Positions 25,605-34,304 of a DNA stretch of 64,000 nucleotides are shown here, piece by piece; positions within the stretch are counted from its first letter, which is position 1; each line of letters begins with the position of its first letter. Both the position numbers and the translations under genes were made by a program. The DNA comes from an uncultured Actinomycetes bacterium (GTDB lineage Bacteria; Actinomycetota; Acidimicrobiia; Acidimicrobiales; Acidimicrobilacustridaceae). The stretch lies in NCBI GenBank assembly GCA_937927725.1, contig CALBSE010000012.1, positions 21,162 to 85,161 on the forward strand, in the 5' to 3' direction. Below the pieces are notes generated by a model that had not been told where the DNA came from, did no database searches, and saw nothing but the letters and a program-made list of their open reading frames with translations.

Positions 25605-26423
25605 GTGAATCCGGTCGCGCTTGCATTTGCTGCATTTGTCACTGCGGCAGTGGGAACACTCGGTGGTTTAGGCGGAGCGATTCTCCTGGTTCCCATCCTT
25701 GTGTTGTCGGGAATGGGAGCGAGGTACGCCGCGCCCCTCGGACTGGTTTCGGTTGCCGCGGGTTCTCTTGCAGCGGCACCTCACCAACTCACTGCTCGAG
25801 TTGTGAATCATCGGCTCGGCATTGCTACGGAAATTGTTGCCTCTTCAGCAGCCTTGGTGGGCGCGTTGGTTTCGGGTCTCATTGGTCAATCAGTGCTTGC
25901 GGTTCTGCTCGGTTGTGTTGCGTTGATCGCGGCCTTTGCAGGGGGACGGCGAAAAGGAATTCGCAATCTTCCTGATCGTTCCCTCACTGCAGATGATGTC
26001 GGCGAAACTCCAGGAACGCTGGCAGGCGTTTATCCACTCGGAGATGAGTTCGTTCCGTATCAAGCAAAGCGCCTTCCCGTTGGACTTTTGGGAATGGGTA
26101 TGGCCGGATTGATTTCTGGCTTATCTGGGGTCGGCGGGGGATGGGTAAAGACCCCGACCACGTCAGAAGTCATGCATGTTCCGGTAAAGGTCGCTGCGGC
26201 AACCTCGACGTTCACTGTGGGAGTGACGGCCGCCGTTGGTCTTCTTGTGTACGAGTCGCAGGGGCGCATTGTGGTTTCTGATGCGGCCCTCGTTGCCGCC
26301 GCCGGTCTCGTTGGCGGCACCGTAGGTGTTCGACTTCAGCATGTACTCCCGCCGCCGTTGGTGCGCCGCGGACTGTCCGTCATTCTCGCTGTTATCGGCG
26401 TATTGCTGATCGTCCGCCGATGA
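25605..26423 (+). CDS. TauE/SafE-family anion exporter
   Basis: A 272-residue membrane protein with eight or so hydrophobic helices in two repeats. Each repeat opens with the family glycine motif: GTLGGLGGAILLVP near the N terminus and GLISGLSGVGGGWVKTP near residue 160. The family exports sulfite, sulfoacetate or other organosulfur anions, and some members import. The cytosolic loop between repeats (about 110-150) is longer and charged. It overlaps the following DUF1634 gene by four bases, an arrangement known from many genomes. A role in sulfite handling would fit the sulfatase genes elsewhere in the window, but that link is inference. Confidence 0.88.
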   Translation: MNPVALAFAAFVTAAVGTLGGLGGAILLVPILVLSGMGARYAAPLGLVSVAAGSLAAAPHQLTARVVNHRLGIATEIVASSAALVGALVSGLIGQSVLAVLLGCVALIAAFAGGRRKGIRNLPDRSLTADDVGETPGTLAGVYPLGDEFVPYQAKRLPVGLLGMGMAGLISGLSGVGGGWVKTPTTSEVMHVPVKVAAATSTFTVGVTAAVGLLVYESQGRIVVSDAALVAAAGLVGGTVGVRLQHVLPPPLVRRGLSVILAVIGVLLIVRR

Positions 26424-26686
26424 ATGATCTTCAAGCACTCTCAAAGATTTTGATGGTCGCGCTGATCGCGACATTTGCATGCGCTCTTGGCGGCGCGTTC
26501 ATCCCTGGCCCGGTTGGCATGGTGAGCGGCACGGCATGCATTGTGATTCTCATTGCCGCACCCGTCCTTCGGGTGGCGTGGCTGGTTGTTGATTGGACAC
26601 GAATCGGTGACCGAAAGTTCGCGCTATGCGGCGGTGCATTGCTCTGCGTGCTTGCGACGAGTGGAACGATTGCACTTCTTCGATAA
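26420..26686 (+). CDS. DUF1634-like small membrane protein, TauE partner
   Basis: An 88-residue protein with three hydrophobic helices (about 8-28, 34-56, 68-87). Its size, topology and 4-base overlap with the TauE/SafE gene match DUF1634 proteins, which almost always accompany that transporter and probably act as accessory subunits. The function is not established. It converges with the ferritin-like oxygenase gene, with 17 bases between stops. Confidence 0.75.
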   Translation: MNDLQALSKILMVALIATFACALGGAFIPGPVGMVSGTACIVILIAAPVLRVAWLVVDWTRIGDRKFALCGGALLCVLATSGTIALLR

Positions 26687-26703
26687 ACAAGTGCTGCCGG
26701 TAC

Positions 26704-27843
26704 TTAGGCTCCTGCGCGGTCAAGAGCGACAGCGTCAAGCGTTTCGTACTCCTCGCCGGTATCGACCCAGTCTTCGAACTGGGTAACGCCGAGTGTGTCG
26801 AAACGCTTTCGGAGCCAGCCGCCGTTTGCATCGAGCAAGCCAAGCTTCTTGCAGTTAGGCACGATTTTTGAGAACAGCAGTTGCTGAAATGGATCTTGAT
26901 TGCGAATTTCTGGGTCGTCCTGACGGAAGACGCGAATTGCATCGCGAACCGGAACGCCCATGCGTTCCCAAACTTCCTGCTGAAGGAATCGATCGCGCAT
27001 ACGGACGGCTGCTTCGAATGCAAATTCCTGCCTGTCGAGCATTTCGGCATCGGTCAGTTGTTCGTAATACTCCTTGAGCGAAAGTACTCCGAAGGCAACG
27101 TGACGCGCTTCGTCGCTCATGACATAACGAAGGAGTTGGCGCAGTAGGGGATCGGGCGTGTTTTGCTGAGCGAGTCCGAATGATGCAAGCGCTAGCCCCT
27201 CAACCATGATCTGCATTCCGAGATAGGTCATGTCCCAGCGGCTGTCGTTAATGATGTCATCTAGGAGCATTTTGAGATGATGATTGATGGGGTAGTGGCC
27301 ATCGAGTTTCGTGTCGAGATACTTCGCGAACACTTCGACGTGGCGAGCTTCATCCATTACCTGCGTTGCGGCGTAGTACTTGGCATCGATCCATGGAACC
27401 GTTTCGACAATCTTCGCGGTGCAAATGAGAGCGCCTTGTTCGCCATGCATGAACTGACTGAGGCTCCACTTTTGCCGCTCGACCTCGAACTCCGTCCAGT
27501 TGTCGTCAGTGAATTTCGCGAGTGCGGTGCCACTGAGGTCGATACCGAGTGCGGCGAGCCCTTCGGTCGTTGGTCTCATGAGACTTTCGCGAGCGAGTCG
27601 GTCGGGGTCGACGTCGATCGACCAATCAAGGTCAGTTTCGCCGTTCCATTGAGAGGCCTTTGCCTTCTCATACAACTTCATAAGTGGAACGCGACTGCGT
27701 TCGTAATCCCACGTGAAAATTGCATCTGCGTTGTCTTGAACGACATGCACAACCTCGTCGACATCGGAGTTCGTTAACTCCAAAATCGCCTCGAGATCGT
27801 TCACGTCTTCGCGACCGATGATGTCCTTCGTCGAACGGGCCAT
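26704..27843 (-). CDS. Ferritin-like diiron oxygenase/R2-like protein
   Basis: A 379-residue protein with a ferritin-like helical core and a full diiron ligand set: Glu135 (HGEQGAL), Glu165-x-x-His168 (MDEARHVEV), Glu215 (VEGLALA) and Glu245-x-x-His248 (SDEARHVAF). The repeat of DEARH is a hallmark of this actinobacterial ferritin-like family, related to ribonucleotide-reductase small subunits and N-oxygenases. It probably oxidises an organic substrate using O2 and an electron donor. The substrate is unknown. GGGGAGGG lies about five bases before the ATG. It is monocistronic and divergent from the patatin gene. Confidence 0.85.
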   Translation of the reverse strand: MARSTKDIIGREDVNDLEAILELTNSDVDEVVHVVQDNADAIFTWDYERSRVPLMKLYEKAKASQWNGETDLDWSIDVDPDRLARESLMRPTTEGLAALGIDLSGTALAKFTDDNWTEFEVERQKWSLSQFMHGEQGALICTAKIVETVPWIDAKYYAATQVMDEARHVEVFAKYLDTKLDGHYPINHHLKMLLDDIINDSRWDMTYLGMQIMVEGLALASFGLAQQNTPDPLLRQLLRYVMSDEARHVAFGVLSLKEYYEQLTDAEMLDRQEFAFEAAVRMRDRFLQQEVWERMGVPVRDAIRVFRQDDPEIRNQDPFQQLLFSKIVPNCKKLGLLDANGGWLRKRFDTLGVTQFEDWVDTGEEYETLDAVALDRAGA

Positions 27844-27943
27844 GAGCCCTCCCCTCGCATGCCGACAGCGGAGATCGTAGAAGATCTGCGACAGAAATGG
27901 GCTGCGAACGTGATCCGCCTAACGTGGGCGAAGGAGAGCCCGA

Positions 27944-27955
27944 TAGCCTTTCCGT
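27944..27955 (+). promoter_or_regulatory. Leaderless -10 box, patatin gene
   Basis: TAGCCT, then TTCCGT, then the ATG at 27956. An AAGGAG at 27931-27936 is too far upstream to serve this start. Confidence 0.45.
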
Positions 27956-28876
27956 ATGGCTTTTGACGACGTAGCACGTCCTATCGATTTCTCCGCAGAG
28001 TTCGGAAAGGGGATCCACCTTGGCGTTTCCCTTGGTGGCGGCGGGATTTTCTTTGTGGCGTGGCAGGTCACCTATCTCGAACAATTAGCGCGGCTCGGCG
28101 TGAACCTGAAGGGCGCCGGCCGTGTTGTTGGTACGTCAGCGGGTTCGTTAGTTGCATCAATTCTCGAGGCCGGAAATTTGCGTCGCTTCGAGCGAGAGGT
28201 TTCCTTTTTTGCCAAGACGCCTGCGCTGGTGAGCATGTTGGCGCCCTCGGGTTCTTTGAAGCCAAGCCAACAGCGCGCGCTCGATTTTTTCGTGGCTGCG
28301 CAAAGTGCTGAGCCCGATCTTATTCGTTCGATCGGCCACGAAGCCCTTGCTGCAGCGACACCGCCGGCGAGCAAGATGTCTCGAAGTGTCTCCATGATGC
28401 TGCTCTCGCGTTCGTGGCCTGCTGATGCGCTGCACATCACCTGTGTCGACGCGCTCACTGGTGAACGTTGCGTTGTGACCGGCCAATCCGGCGTGCGTAT
28501 TGAGCGTGCAGTTGCGGCAAGTAGCGCGGTACCTGGCATCTTCAGTCCGCAACCGATCGGAGATCGCCGTTGCATGGATGGCGGAGTGAGCGGCTCAGGA
28601 ACGCATCTCGATCTTCTCGCCGGATGCGACCGTGCTGTTGTGCTGAGCCTCACAACAACGACTCCTACTCCAATCGGAGCGATGACACAGTCACCAGGTG
28701 GCTTCGCCAAGGAAGTTGCCGCACTCGAAGCGACAGGAACAAAGGTGTTTCTGCGCAGTCCGGAAACAATGGACATCACCAAGCTGATGGATCCAAAGTC
28801 AGTGCCGGAAGCTATCGCCATGGCGAAGCGTCAAGCACTGGCCGATGCTGATGATCTTCGGGCCTTCATCGCGTAG
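27956..28876 (+). CDS. Patatin-like phospholipase
   Basis: A 306-residue patatin-fold hydrolase. The glycine-rich oxyanion loop is SLGGGGIFF (about 25-33), the nucleophile Ser61 lies in GTSAGS, and the catalytic Asp208 lies in MDGGVSG. The complete Ser-Asp dyad indicates an active acyl hydrolase on phospholipids or other lipids. No signal peptide or secretion domain is present, so it is cytosolic or peripherally membrane-bound. It is followed after 42 bases by the PhyH-family gene on the same strand. The two could share a transcript, but no operon overlap is seen. Confidence 0.88.
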   Translation: MAFDDVARPIDFSAEFGKGIHLGVSLGGGGIFFVAWQVTYLEQLARLGVNLKGAGRVVGTSAGSLVASILEAGNLRRFEREVSFFAKTPALVSMLAPSGSLKPSQQRALDFFVAAQSAEPDLIRSIGHEALAAATPPASKMSRSVSMMLLSRSWPADALHITCVDALTGERCVVTGQSGVRIERAVAASSAVPGIFSPQPIGDRRCMDGGVSGSGTHLDLLAGCDRAVVLSLTTTTPTPIGAMTQSPGGFAKEVAALEATGTKVFLRSPETMDITKLMDPKSVPEAIAMAKRQALADADDLRAFIA

Positions 28877-28918
28877 ATCTTTTCCGCGGAATACACACTG
28901 TTGAGGCAGGATGACGTT

Positions 28919-29788
28919 ATGAAACGGATCGCCCCCATACGCGCGGTGTCGCAGAAAGAAGTCGCGACCTTTTGGCGTGACGGTGTTGTCTGTCTGAGGT
29001 CAATCCTTCCGCTTGATCTCGTTGCGTCGATGGAGGCACCGGTTGAGGATGCACTTTCCGGAACATCGGTGGCGAATCTTTCTGAAATGGCTGACGCTCT
29101 CGAATCAGGTGGAATCGCCCGCTTCGTTGATGAGTCGGTGGCATCTTCGGGCCTACCGCGAGGTCAGTTCAAAGCAGGCACGGACCATTGGCTTGTCCAA
29201 GACGAGTTCAGAGAGTTCGCGCTTCATTCTCCGCTTCCCGAAATCGTTGCATCTCTTCTTCAAAGTGACGAGGTCCGGCTCTACGAAGACAGTGTGTTGG
29301 TGAAGGAACCAGGGACGCAGGAGAAGACTGGTTTTCACCAAGACATGGCGTATTTCCATCTCGATGGCAATCTCGTTTGCACGACGTGGGTTCCGCTCGA
29401 TGTTGTCACCGAAGAAATGGGGGCCGTCCGATTTGTCGCCGGTTCGCATCTCGACACCACGAAATATCGGCCGAGCATGTTCGTCTCGGAACTTGCGATT
29501 CCTGGAACTGATGGCGTTGAAGTGCCCGACTACGACAAGCAAGTCGGCGAAGCGCGAATTGTGAGCTTCGATACCGCGCCGGGAGACCTCACTGTCCATC
29601 ACGCCCGCACGATCCATGCAGCTCGTGGCAACTTGAGCCGTACGCAGCGCCGACGGGCGATCAGCGTTCGTTATACGGGGGATAACACGCGCTTCAAGGT
29701 GGTCTCCGGTTCACCGATGAAGGATCACCACGCGTCTCTCGTCGAAGGTGAGCTTTTGAACGACGCCTGTCCGCTCGCGTGGCCTTGA
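28919..29788 (+). CDS. Phytanoyl-CoA dioxygenase (PhyH) family protein
   Basis: A 289-residue Fe(II)/2-oxoglutarate oxygenase of the PhyH family. The iron ligands are His140-x-Asp142 in GFHQDMAYF and the distal His in LTVHHARTIHAA, followed by the 2-oxoglutarate-binding Arg in RRAISVRY. Members hydroxylate lipid-derived or other small substrates. A GGCAGG site precedes the ATG at 28919. A TTG six codons earlier is less likely. It converges with the following membrane protein gene, with two bases between stops. Confidence 0.85.
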   Translation: MKRIAPIRAVSQKEVATFWRDGVVCLRSILPLDLVASMEAPVEDALSGTSVANLSEMADALESGGIARFVDESVASSGLPRGQFKAGTDHWLVQDEFREFALHSPLPEIVASLLQSDEVRLYEDSVLVKEPGTQEKTGFHQDMAYFHLDGNLVCTTWVPLDVVTEEMGAVRFVAGSHLDTTKYRPSMFVSELAIPGTDGVEVPDYDKQVGEARIVSFDTAPGDLTVHHARTIHAARGNLSRTQRRRAISVRYTGDNTRFKVVSGSPMKDHHASLVEGELLNDACPLAWP

Positions 29789-29790
29789 CC

Positions 29791-30627
29791 TCAACGCGTC
29801 GGTACGAGTGACGACAACTGCCATTCACCATCTTCTTTGTACGTGACTTCGCCTACTGGAGAATCGGTGCGCAAATTGATGTGTCGTTCCATCCGCACGA
29901 GAAGCATGTCCTGAACGGAATACCAGTAATCGATAGTGGTGGTCCCCTTCTGCGGACCATCGAGGATGTCGCTCTCTCGGTAATGAAAGGTTGGGGTGAG
30001 GGCCGAATCGATGTCGAGGGATGTTGCGCCAAGTGACTCGAACGTAACGGCAGATGTGGTCGTTCCGTCAATGCTGTCGCTGGTTCCGGTGCAGGTGTAG
30101 GTCGAGACTTCTTCTCGACGTTCACCCGTCTTGATGATCTCGCCGGGTGGACTGCAGTCGAACTCCGTAACGTTGGTGATTGAGGTCGCGCCGAGATCCC
30201 ATCCCGTCGACGTGTGGTTGCGATGCTCGCTTAGGACGCCATCTTCGATGCAATAGTCCCATCGCTGTTGGAACGCAGTGTTGAAATCGACCGTCGTCGT
30301 CCAGCAGTTTTCGCCCTGATGCGTCACCGTCACCGGCGCGGATGCGCCATAACTCTGACTTGTCGGCGGAAAACTGATTGAGGCTTTACCCGAAGCATCT
30401 GCCCGATACACACCTGCGGGTGGACGGACAACCACTGCACCGATGGATTCCACAGCAGAAGTGTCGCCGTCTCGGAATGCCTGCAACGCATCATTGAGTG
30501 ACTTCGCACCGGGGTTGTCTCGAAACACAAAGAGCGAAACGAGCACGACGATTGGAAGGAGGACGAGGGCCGCGACGATGGAGCCAGCAATGGCGATCCA
30601 TCGCAACGAATGTTGCGAATCGGACAT
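29791..30627 (-). CDS. Membrane-anchored exported protein of unknown function
   Basis: A 278-residue protein with one N-terminal hydrophobic helix (about 9-35) and a long extracytoplasmic region rich in Thr, Ser and beta-branched residues. It contains four Cys (ENCWTT, WDYCIED, EFDCSPP, TYTCTG), which could form two disulfides. No domain was recognised. GGGAGG lies four bases before the ATG. It starts 33 bases after the stop of the Lon-like lipoprotein gene on the same strand. The two are probably one operon, so this could be a partner or substrate of that protease domain. Confidence 0.7.
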   Translation of the reverse strand: MSDSQHSLRWIAIAGSIVAALVLLPIVVLVSLFVFRDNPGAKSLNDALQAFRDGDTSAVESIGAVVVRPPAGVYRADASGKASISFPPTSQSYGASAPVTVTHQGENCWTTTVDFNTAFQQRWDYCIEDGVLSEHRNHTSTGWDLGATSITNVTEFDCSPPGEIIKTGERREEVSTYTCTGTSDSIDGTTTSAVTFESLGATSLDIDSALTPTFHYRESDILDGPQKGTTTIDYWYSVQDMLLVRMERHINLRTDSPVGEVTYKEDGEWQLSSLVPTR

Positions 30628-30660
30628 CGCACCTCCCGGTCCAGTGGCCCGGGAGTGAAT

Positions 30661-32496
30661 CTACGACGGTGTGGTCGCTGCGTACAGCACAGAACAATTA
30701 ATGACGTCGTACCAGAGCTCATTGAGCGCGAGGTATTCGCCTGCTGCATCGCGTCCGGTGCCATTCAGTGCGTTGGCAGCAGCCACGCCCCAGGTTGCTG
30801 ACCAACGGGGAAACGCCGGGTAGACGTTGCGCGTTGCGAGCAAACCTGATTGGGCTTGGACATTCGAATCAGCAAGCACCACCGAGTTGATCAGGCCGGG
30901 AATAGTGCCGGTGCTTCGAGTGTCAGCACCCACTCCGTTGCCGATGATGCCGTTCGCACCGGTGTTGGAAACGAGTCCAGTGCCGAAGACGAAGTACGTC
31001 ACCGCGAGCGCTGATTGCTGGACTTCCTCCTCGACTGATTGGGTTCCGGTAGGCGTCGCAGACACCGTCGTTGAAAGCGCACTTAGTCCAAGTGCAGTGA
31101 AGACGGGATTGCCGATTGAATCGGTTGTCGCCCGCGAACCGACGACCGCGGCGAGGTAGTCCTTGTTGGCACCACCGGCGGCGAGGAGGAAGTCGGTGTA
31201 GTTCGAAAGAAACTCCGGAGGCGGCGTTGTTGTTGCGATTCCGGGATTGGACGTGGTTCGGACAACCTCAATTGCATCGGGTCCGAAGACCTCAAGCGCA
31301 GCTTTTTGTTCGGCGATGGCTGCAGCGGTAATCCCATAGGAATTTGGCGCGATGGATCCGGTCGAGAGCGCGGTGGAAATGCCCTCAAGAATTGCATCGG
31401 CCCAGGTGAACCACCCCATGGCGAAGGGGAGAGAAAGCTGCGCGACAGGATCGAGCCCAGTTGTTTTTGAGGCAGCCTTGATCGCCGCGGACGTTGCGAC
31501 TTCGAGGTCAGCGCTCATCATCTTGAGAGCGGAAAGTTGCGCAGCAGGACCTTGATCGGTGAATGCCGAATTGATGTTGGCGTTTGCGTTTTCGCGAACG
31601 AGAAGTGTGTAGGTGTCGACACCGAGCCCGTAGGCCTTGGCAACATCTCCGCTCGCAAGCGCAGCAGTGGCTTGGCCAAGTTCGGCGATGATCGAAGAAC
31701 TTGTCGACGATGAGCTTTCCAACCGAATTCGATCAAGCAGTCGAGTTGTTTGCGCTGCGACGACCGCGGTTGTTGCGGGAAGAAGCGCGGGGGCTGGAGC
31801 TGCGTCGGGATAGACCGTCTCGCCAGTGAACACCTTGTAGGCCTGAGCGACGTCTTCCACGCCTTGCACATCGAGACCAAGTGTTCGACCAAACTCCACC
31901 ATGTCTGAGGTCGATGACTCGCCCGACGCGGTGAGGTTCGTCATTGGAAGAAGCACGGTTTTGTAGCCGGCCTTTGCAGCACCGCGGAGCTTTGCGGGAA
32001 TTTCGCCGACGCGGCCGACGCTGCCGTCCGGCGAAATTGTTCCGGTCATCGTGATCTTGTCGACAAGCTTCACACCGCGAATCGCAGCGAGCGAAGCGAC
32101 AGTGAGCATTGCTCCACCGGAAGGCCCATCAATCTGTCCGGTGATTGTGTAGGAGAGATCAACGTGGGCAGGGTCCTTGCTGCTCAAGAGCGTGGCCACG
32201 GCAGCGGCAGATGCGGAGGCAGCGAGCCATTGCGGGCCGGCTTCTTTTGCCTTGACGGAAGCGAGATCAATTGAGAAGCCGGGTTGGCCAAAATCGCCGG
32301 CGCTTACCGTTGCTTGTTCAACCCCTGAGTCAATGTTGCCGTTGTTGCCGGCACCGGCCCAGAGCACCGGCGCCTTAATGGTGTAGCCCTTCGAACTCTT
32401 GGCGCCTCCGCCGCAGGCAGGCAGGGCAACGATCAGGAGCAGGAGAGCAGCAGCGCCCAAGGTAAGGGGGCGGCGAGAGAGCCAAGTCATAGTCAC
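30661..32496 (-). CDS. Lipoprotein with Lon-type (S16) protease domain
   Basis: A 611-residue lipoprotein. The signal peptide ends at the lipobox LPAC (Cys28). Residues about 95-230 match the proteolytic domain of LonB-like S16 proteases: catalytic Ser126 in DGPSGGAML, the strand ITMTGTISPDGSVG, and catalytic Lys169 in GEIPAKLRGAAKAGYKTVLLP. There is no AAA ATPase domain, and the rest (about 240-611) is Ala/Ser/Thr-rich, mostly helical and unrecognised. Extracytoplasmic ATP-independent Lon-like proteases are known in archaea (COG1750-type). The start is taken as the GTG at 32496, two codons before the ATG at 32490, because TACGAT lies six bases upstream. A membrane protein gene follows. Confidence 0.82.
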   Translation of the reverse strand: MTMTWLSRRPLTLGAAALLLLIVALPACGGGAKSSKGYTIKAPVLWAGAGNNGNIDSGVEQATVSAGDFGQPGFSIDLASVKAKEAGPQWLAASASAAAVATLLSSKDPAHVDLSYTITGQIDGPSGGAMLTVASLAAIRGVKLVDKITMTGTISPDGSVGRVGEIPAKLRGAAKAGYKTVLLPMTNLTASGESSTSDMVEFGRTLGLDVQGVEDVAQAYKVFTGETVYPDAAPAPALLPATTAVVAAQTTRLLDRIRLESSSSTSSSIIAELGQATAALASGDVAKAYGLGVDTYTLLVRENANANINSAFTDQGPAAQLSALKMMSADLEVATSAAIKAASKTTGLDPVAQLSLPFAMGWFTWADAILEGISTALSTGSIAPNSYGITAAAIAEQKAALEVFGPDAIEVVRTTSNPGIATTTPPPEFLSNYTDFLLAAGGANKDYLAAVVGSRATTDSIGNPVFTALGLSALSTTVSATPTGTQSVEEEVQQSALAVTYFVFGTGLVSNTGANGIIGNGVGADTRSTGTIPGLINSVVLADSNVQAQSGLLATRNVYPAFPRWSATWGVAAANALNGTGRDAAGEYLALNELWYDVINCSVLYAATTPS

Positions 32497-32508
32497 GTCA
32501 CGATCGTA
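32497..32508 (-). promoter_or_regulatory. Leaderless -10 box, Lon-like lipoprotein gene
   Basis: On the minus strand TACGAT, then CGTGAC, then GTG at 32496. The ATG two codons later lacks any Shine-Dalgarno. Confidence 0.4.
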
Positions 32509-32564
32509 GGTAGCAGTCAGGGAGCCGTCGCTCGCTGATTGCTCGAAATTTGATGACAACAACG

Positions 32565-32576
32565 TAGACTAAGTGG
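32565..32576 (+). promoter_or_regulatory. Leaderless -10 box, TetR gene
   Basis: TAGACT, then AAGTGG, then the ATG at 32577. Only about 55 bases separate it from the opposing -10 box of the Lon-like gene, so the two promoters share upstream DNA. Confidence 0.5.
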
Positions 32577-33200
32577 ATGCCTCGGAACCGAACCTTGACC
32601 AAAGCTGACTTCGTCGAAGTCGCTACCAAGTACGTCGACGAGAACGGTCTGAACGCGCTCACTATGCGGGTGCTGGGGGATCTGCTTGGGGTCGATGCCA
32701 CGGCGTGCTATCGCCACTTCCGCAGTAAGGGTTCGCTTCTGGCCGCAATGGTCGATGCATTGTTCCTCGCAATCCTCAAAGCTGTTCCCGATTCCGGCAC
32801 CCCGCGCGAGCGCTTAGAAGCACAGATGATGGCGGCACGTCGCGAGATGGTCGCCCACCCGCAGTTGGCTGCAGCGATCGCGGTGAGCGAGGGAGACACC
32901 CCCGCAGCCCTCGTACTCATGCAAAGTGCGATTGCCAATCTCGAGGCAATGGGACTGTCAGGCGACAACCTGGTGCAGGGTTACCAAACCATCGAGAGCT
33001 ACGCGATCGGCTCAAGCATTTTCGATTTGTCGCGAGCACCCGACAACATGGAAATTCGCCGTGCTCGTTATCGGTTGCTCGAAAATCCTGCATTCGATGT
33101 TGCTGCGAAAACAGTCAAGTCGACGAGCGACGTCACCGAGAACGCCTACAAACTCGGCATGCATGCACTCATCGATTATGTCGAAACTCTCGCTGACTAA
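32577..33200 (+). CDS. TetR-family transcriptional regulator
   Basis: A 207-residue repressor-type regulator. The N-terminal helix-turn-helix runs from about 8 to 55 with ALTMRVLGDLLGVDATACYRHFRSKGSLL, shown here in its key parts MRVLGDLLGVDATA and YRHFRSKGSLL. The C-terminal ligand domain is helical and unclassified. It is divergent from the Lon-like lipoprotein gene and separated from it by 80 bases, so it may control that gene and itself. No clear palindrome was found in the short intergenic region. It converges with the dehydrogenase gene across a hairpin. Confidence 0.88.
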   Translation: MPRNRTLTKADFVEVATKYVDENGLNALTMRVLGDLLGVDATACYRHFRSKGSLLAAMVDALFLAILKAVPDSGTPRERLEAQMMAARREMVAHPQLAAAIAVSEGDTPAALVLMQSAIANLEAMGLSGDNLVQGYQTIESYAIGSSIFDLSRAPDNMEIRRARYRLLENPAFDVAAKTVKSTSDVTENAYKLGMHALIDYVETLAD

Positions 33201-33201
33201 A

Positions 33202-33221
33202 CGCAACGAATACCCGTTGCG
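33202..33221. terminator. Hairpin between convergent genes
   Basis: CGCAACG (33202-33208) and CGTTGCG (33215-33221) form a 7-bp stem with a 6-base loop between the TetR stop and the dehydrogenase stop. There is no T tract. It may serve both directions. Confidence 0.4.
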
Positions 33222-33227
33222 GCAAAC

Positions 33228-34304
33228 TTAGGAACCTTCGACACTCGCCGAGATTGCTGCGACTGCAGCAAATGCTCGTCGCAATGCATCGACTTCGTCG
33301 TGAGCGATCGTTAGATCAACGACGTCTGTCCATCCCTGGGAGCTGAGTCTTACTGGCACACCGCCAACTCCAATGAGATCTAGGTACTCATTGTCGAGCA
33401 TCACTTGGAGTGGCAGAACAGTTGATTCTCCGTTTACAACGATGTCGATAATGTCGGCCACGCTATGGGCAGTCACGATTTCGGTCGTATGGCCTGCGGT
33501 GGTGTGAACAAGAAATGGTTTGACTGCTGCACGAATTTCGGGAGGGAGTTCCGCGACGCGTGCAAATGCGCCGTGGACATCGCGGTTGGCGACGTAGGAA
33601 AGAAGCTCGTTTCGGTACGCGATGATTTCTTCGGCGAGTCGGTCAAGCGAGCGTCCGTCTCGTTGCATCGAAATCCATGCGGCGAGCTCATCGGGTGAAA
33701 TGCCGTTGACTGAGACTTGGCTCCACGCAGGAATGAGATTGTCTCCGTGTTGACCGAGCATCACTGCGGTGACATCGGTGCGCCGGACTCCGAGGGAATC
33801 AGCGATCTCGCGACGAAAACGAATGGTGTCGGAATAGGCGCCTGCGCCGACAACGAGGTGGCGGTCAATAGCCCGAGAAAAAACTTCGACACCAAGCTCG
33901 ACTGGATTCGACTGGACGATAACGAGTGGTGGCGCGTCCTTTCGCCGCGAAAGTTCATTGGCGAAGGCAGTAAAGATTCGAAGATTGGTCCGAGCGAGGG
34001 CAACGCGATCAACGTTTTGCGTGGGGTCGGTCGGAACAGTCGAACCGGCGAGCATCACGAGAATGTCAGCATCGAGCTGTTCGGGCTGATCGATCAATTC
34101 AATAGTCGGAGCAGTGTCAGCAAACGCATCGCGAAGGTCAGCTTTGAGACCGTGGGTTTCAAATTCGCTCACGCCGCCGTGATGAGCGACCAGCTGCAAG
34201 CGGGCATCGGGAGCAAGAATTTTGCGATCAAGGAGTTGAACCGCCAATTGACGGCCACAGGATCCGGCAGCGCCAACGATGGCGACATTTTTGCGGCTGG
34301 TCAT
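33228..34304 (-). CDS. Malate/lactate-dehydrogenase-family protein
   Basis: A 358-residue NAD-dependent 2-hydroxyacid dehydrogenase-like protein. It has the Rossmann motif VGAAGSCG (MDH type), VIVQSNPVELG after the fourth strand, the catalytic Asp/Arg region AYSDTIRFRR, and the catalytic His in LGQHGDN (normally GEHGDS). The mobile substrate loop VPTDPTQNVDR keeps one Arg. The catalytic machinery looks intact but the sequence is divergent, so the substrate may not be malate or lactate. The ATG overlaps the stop of the upstream 2-oxoglutarate oxygenase gene by four bases, which suggests a shared pathway. Confidence 0.8.
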   Translation of the reverse strand: MTSRKNVAIVGAAGSCGRQLAVQLLDRKILAPDARLQLVAHHGGVSEFETHGLKADLRDAFADTAPTIELIDQPEQLDADILVMLAGSTVPTDPTQNVDRVALARTNLRIFTAFANELSRRKDAPPLVIVQSNPVELGVEVFSRAIDRHLVVGAGAYSDTIRFRREIADSLGVRRTDVTAVMLGQHGDNLIPAWSQVSVNGISPDELAAWISMQRDGRSLDRLAEEIIAYRNELLSYVANRDVHGAFARVAELPPEIRAAVKPFLVHTTAGHTTEIVTAHSVADIIDIVVNGESTVLPLQVMLDNEYLDLIGVGGVPVRLSSQGWTDVVDLTIAHDEVDALRRAFAAVAAISASVEGS

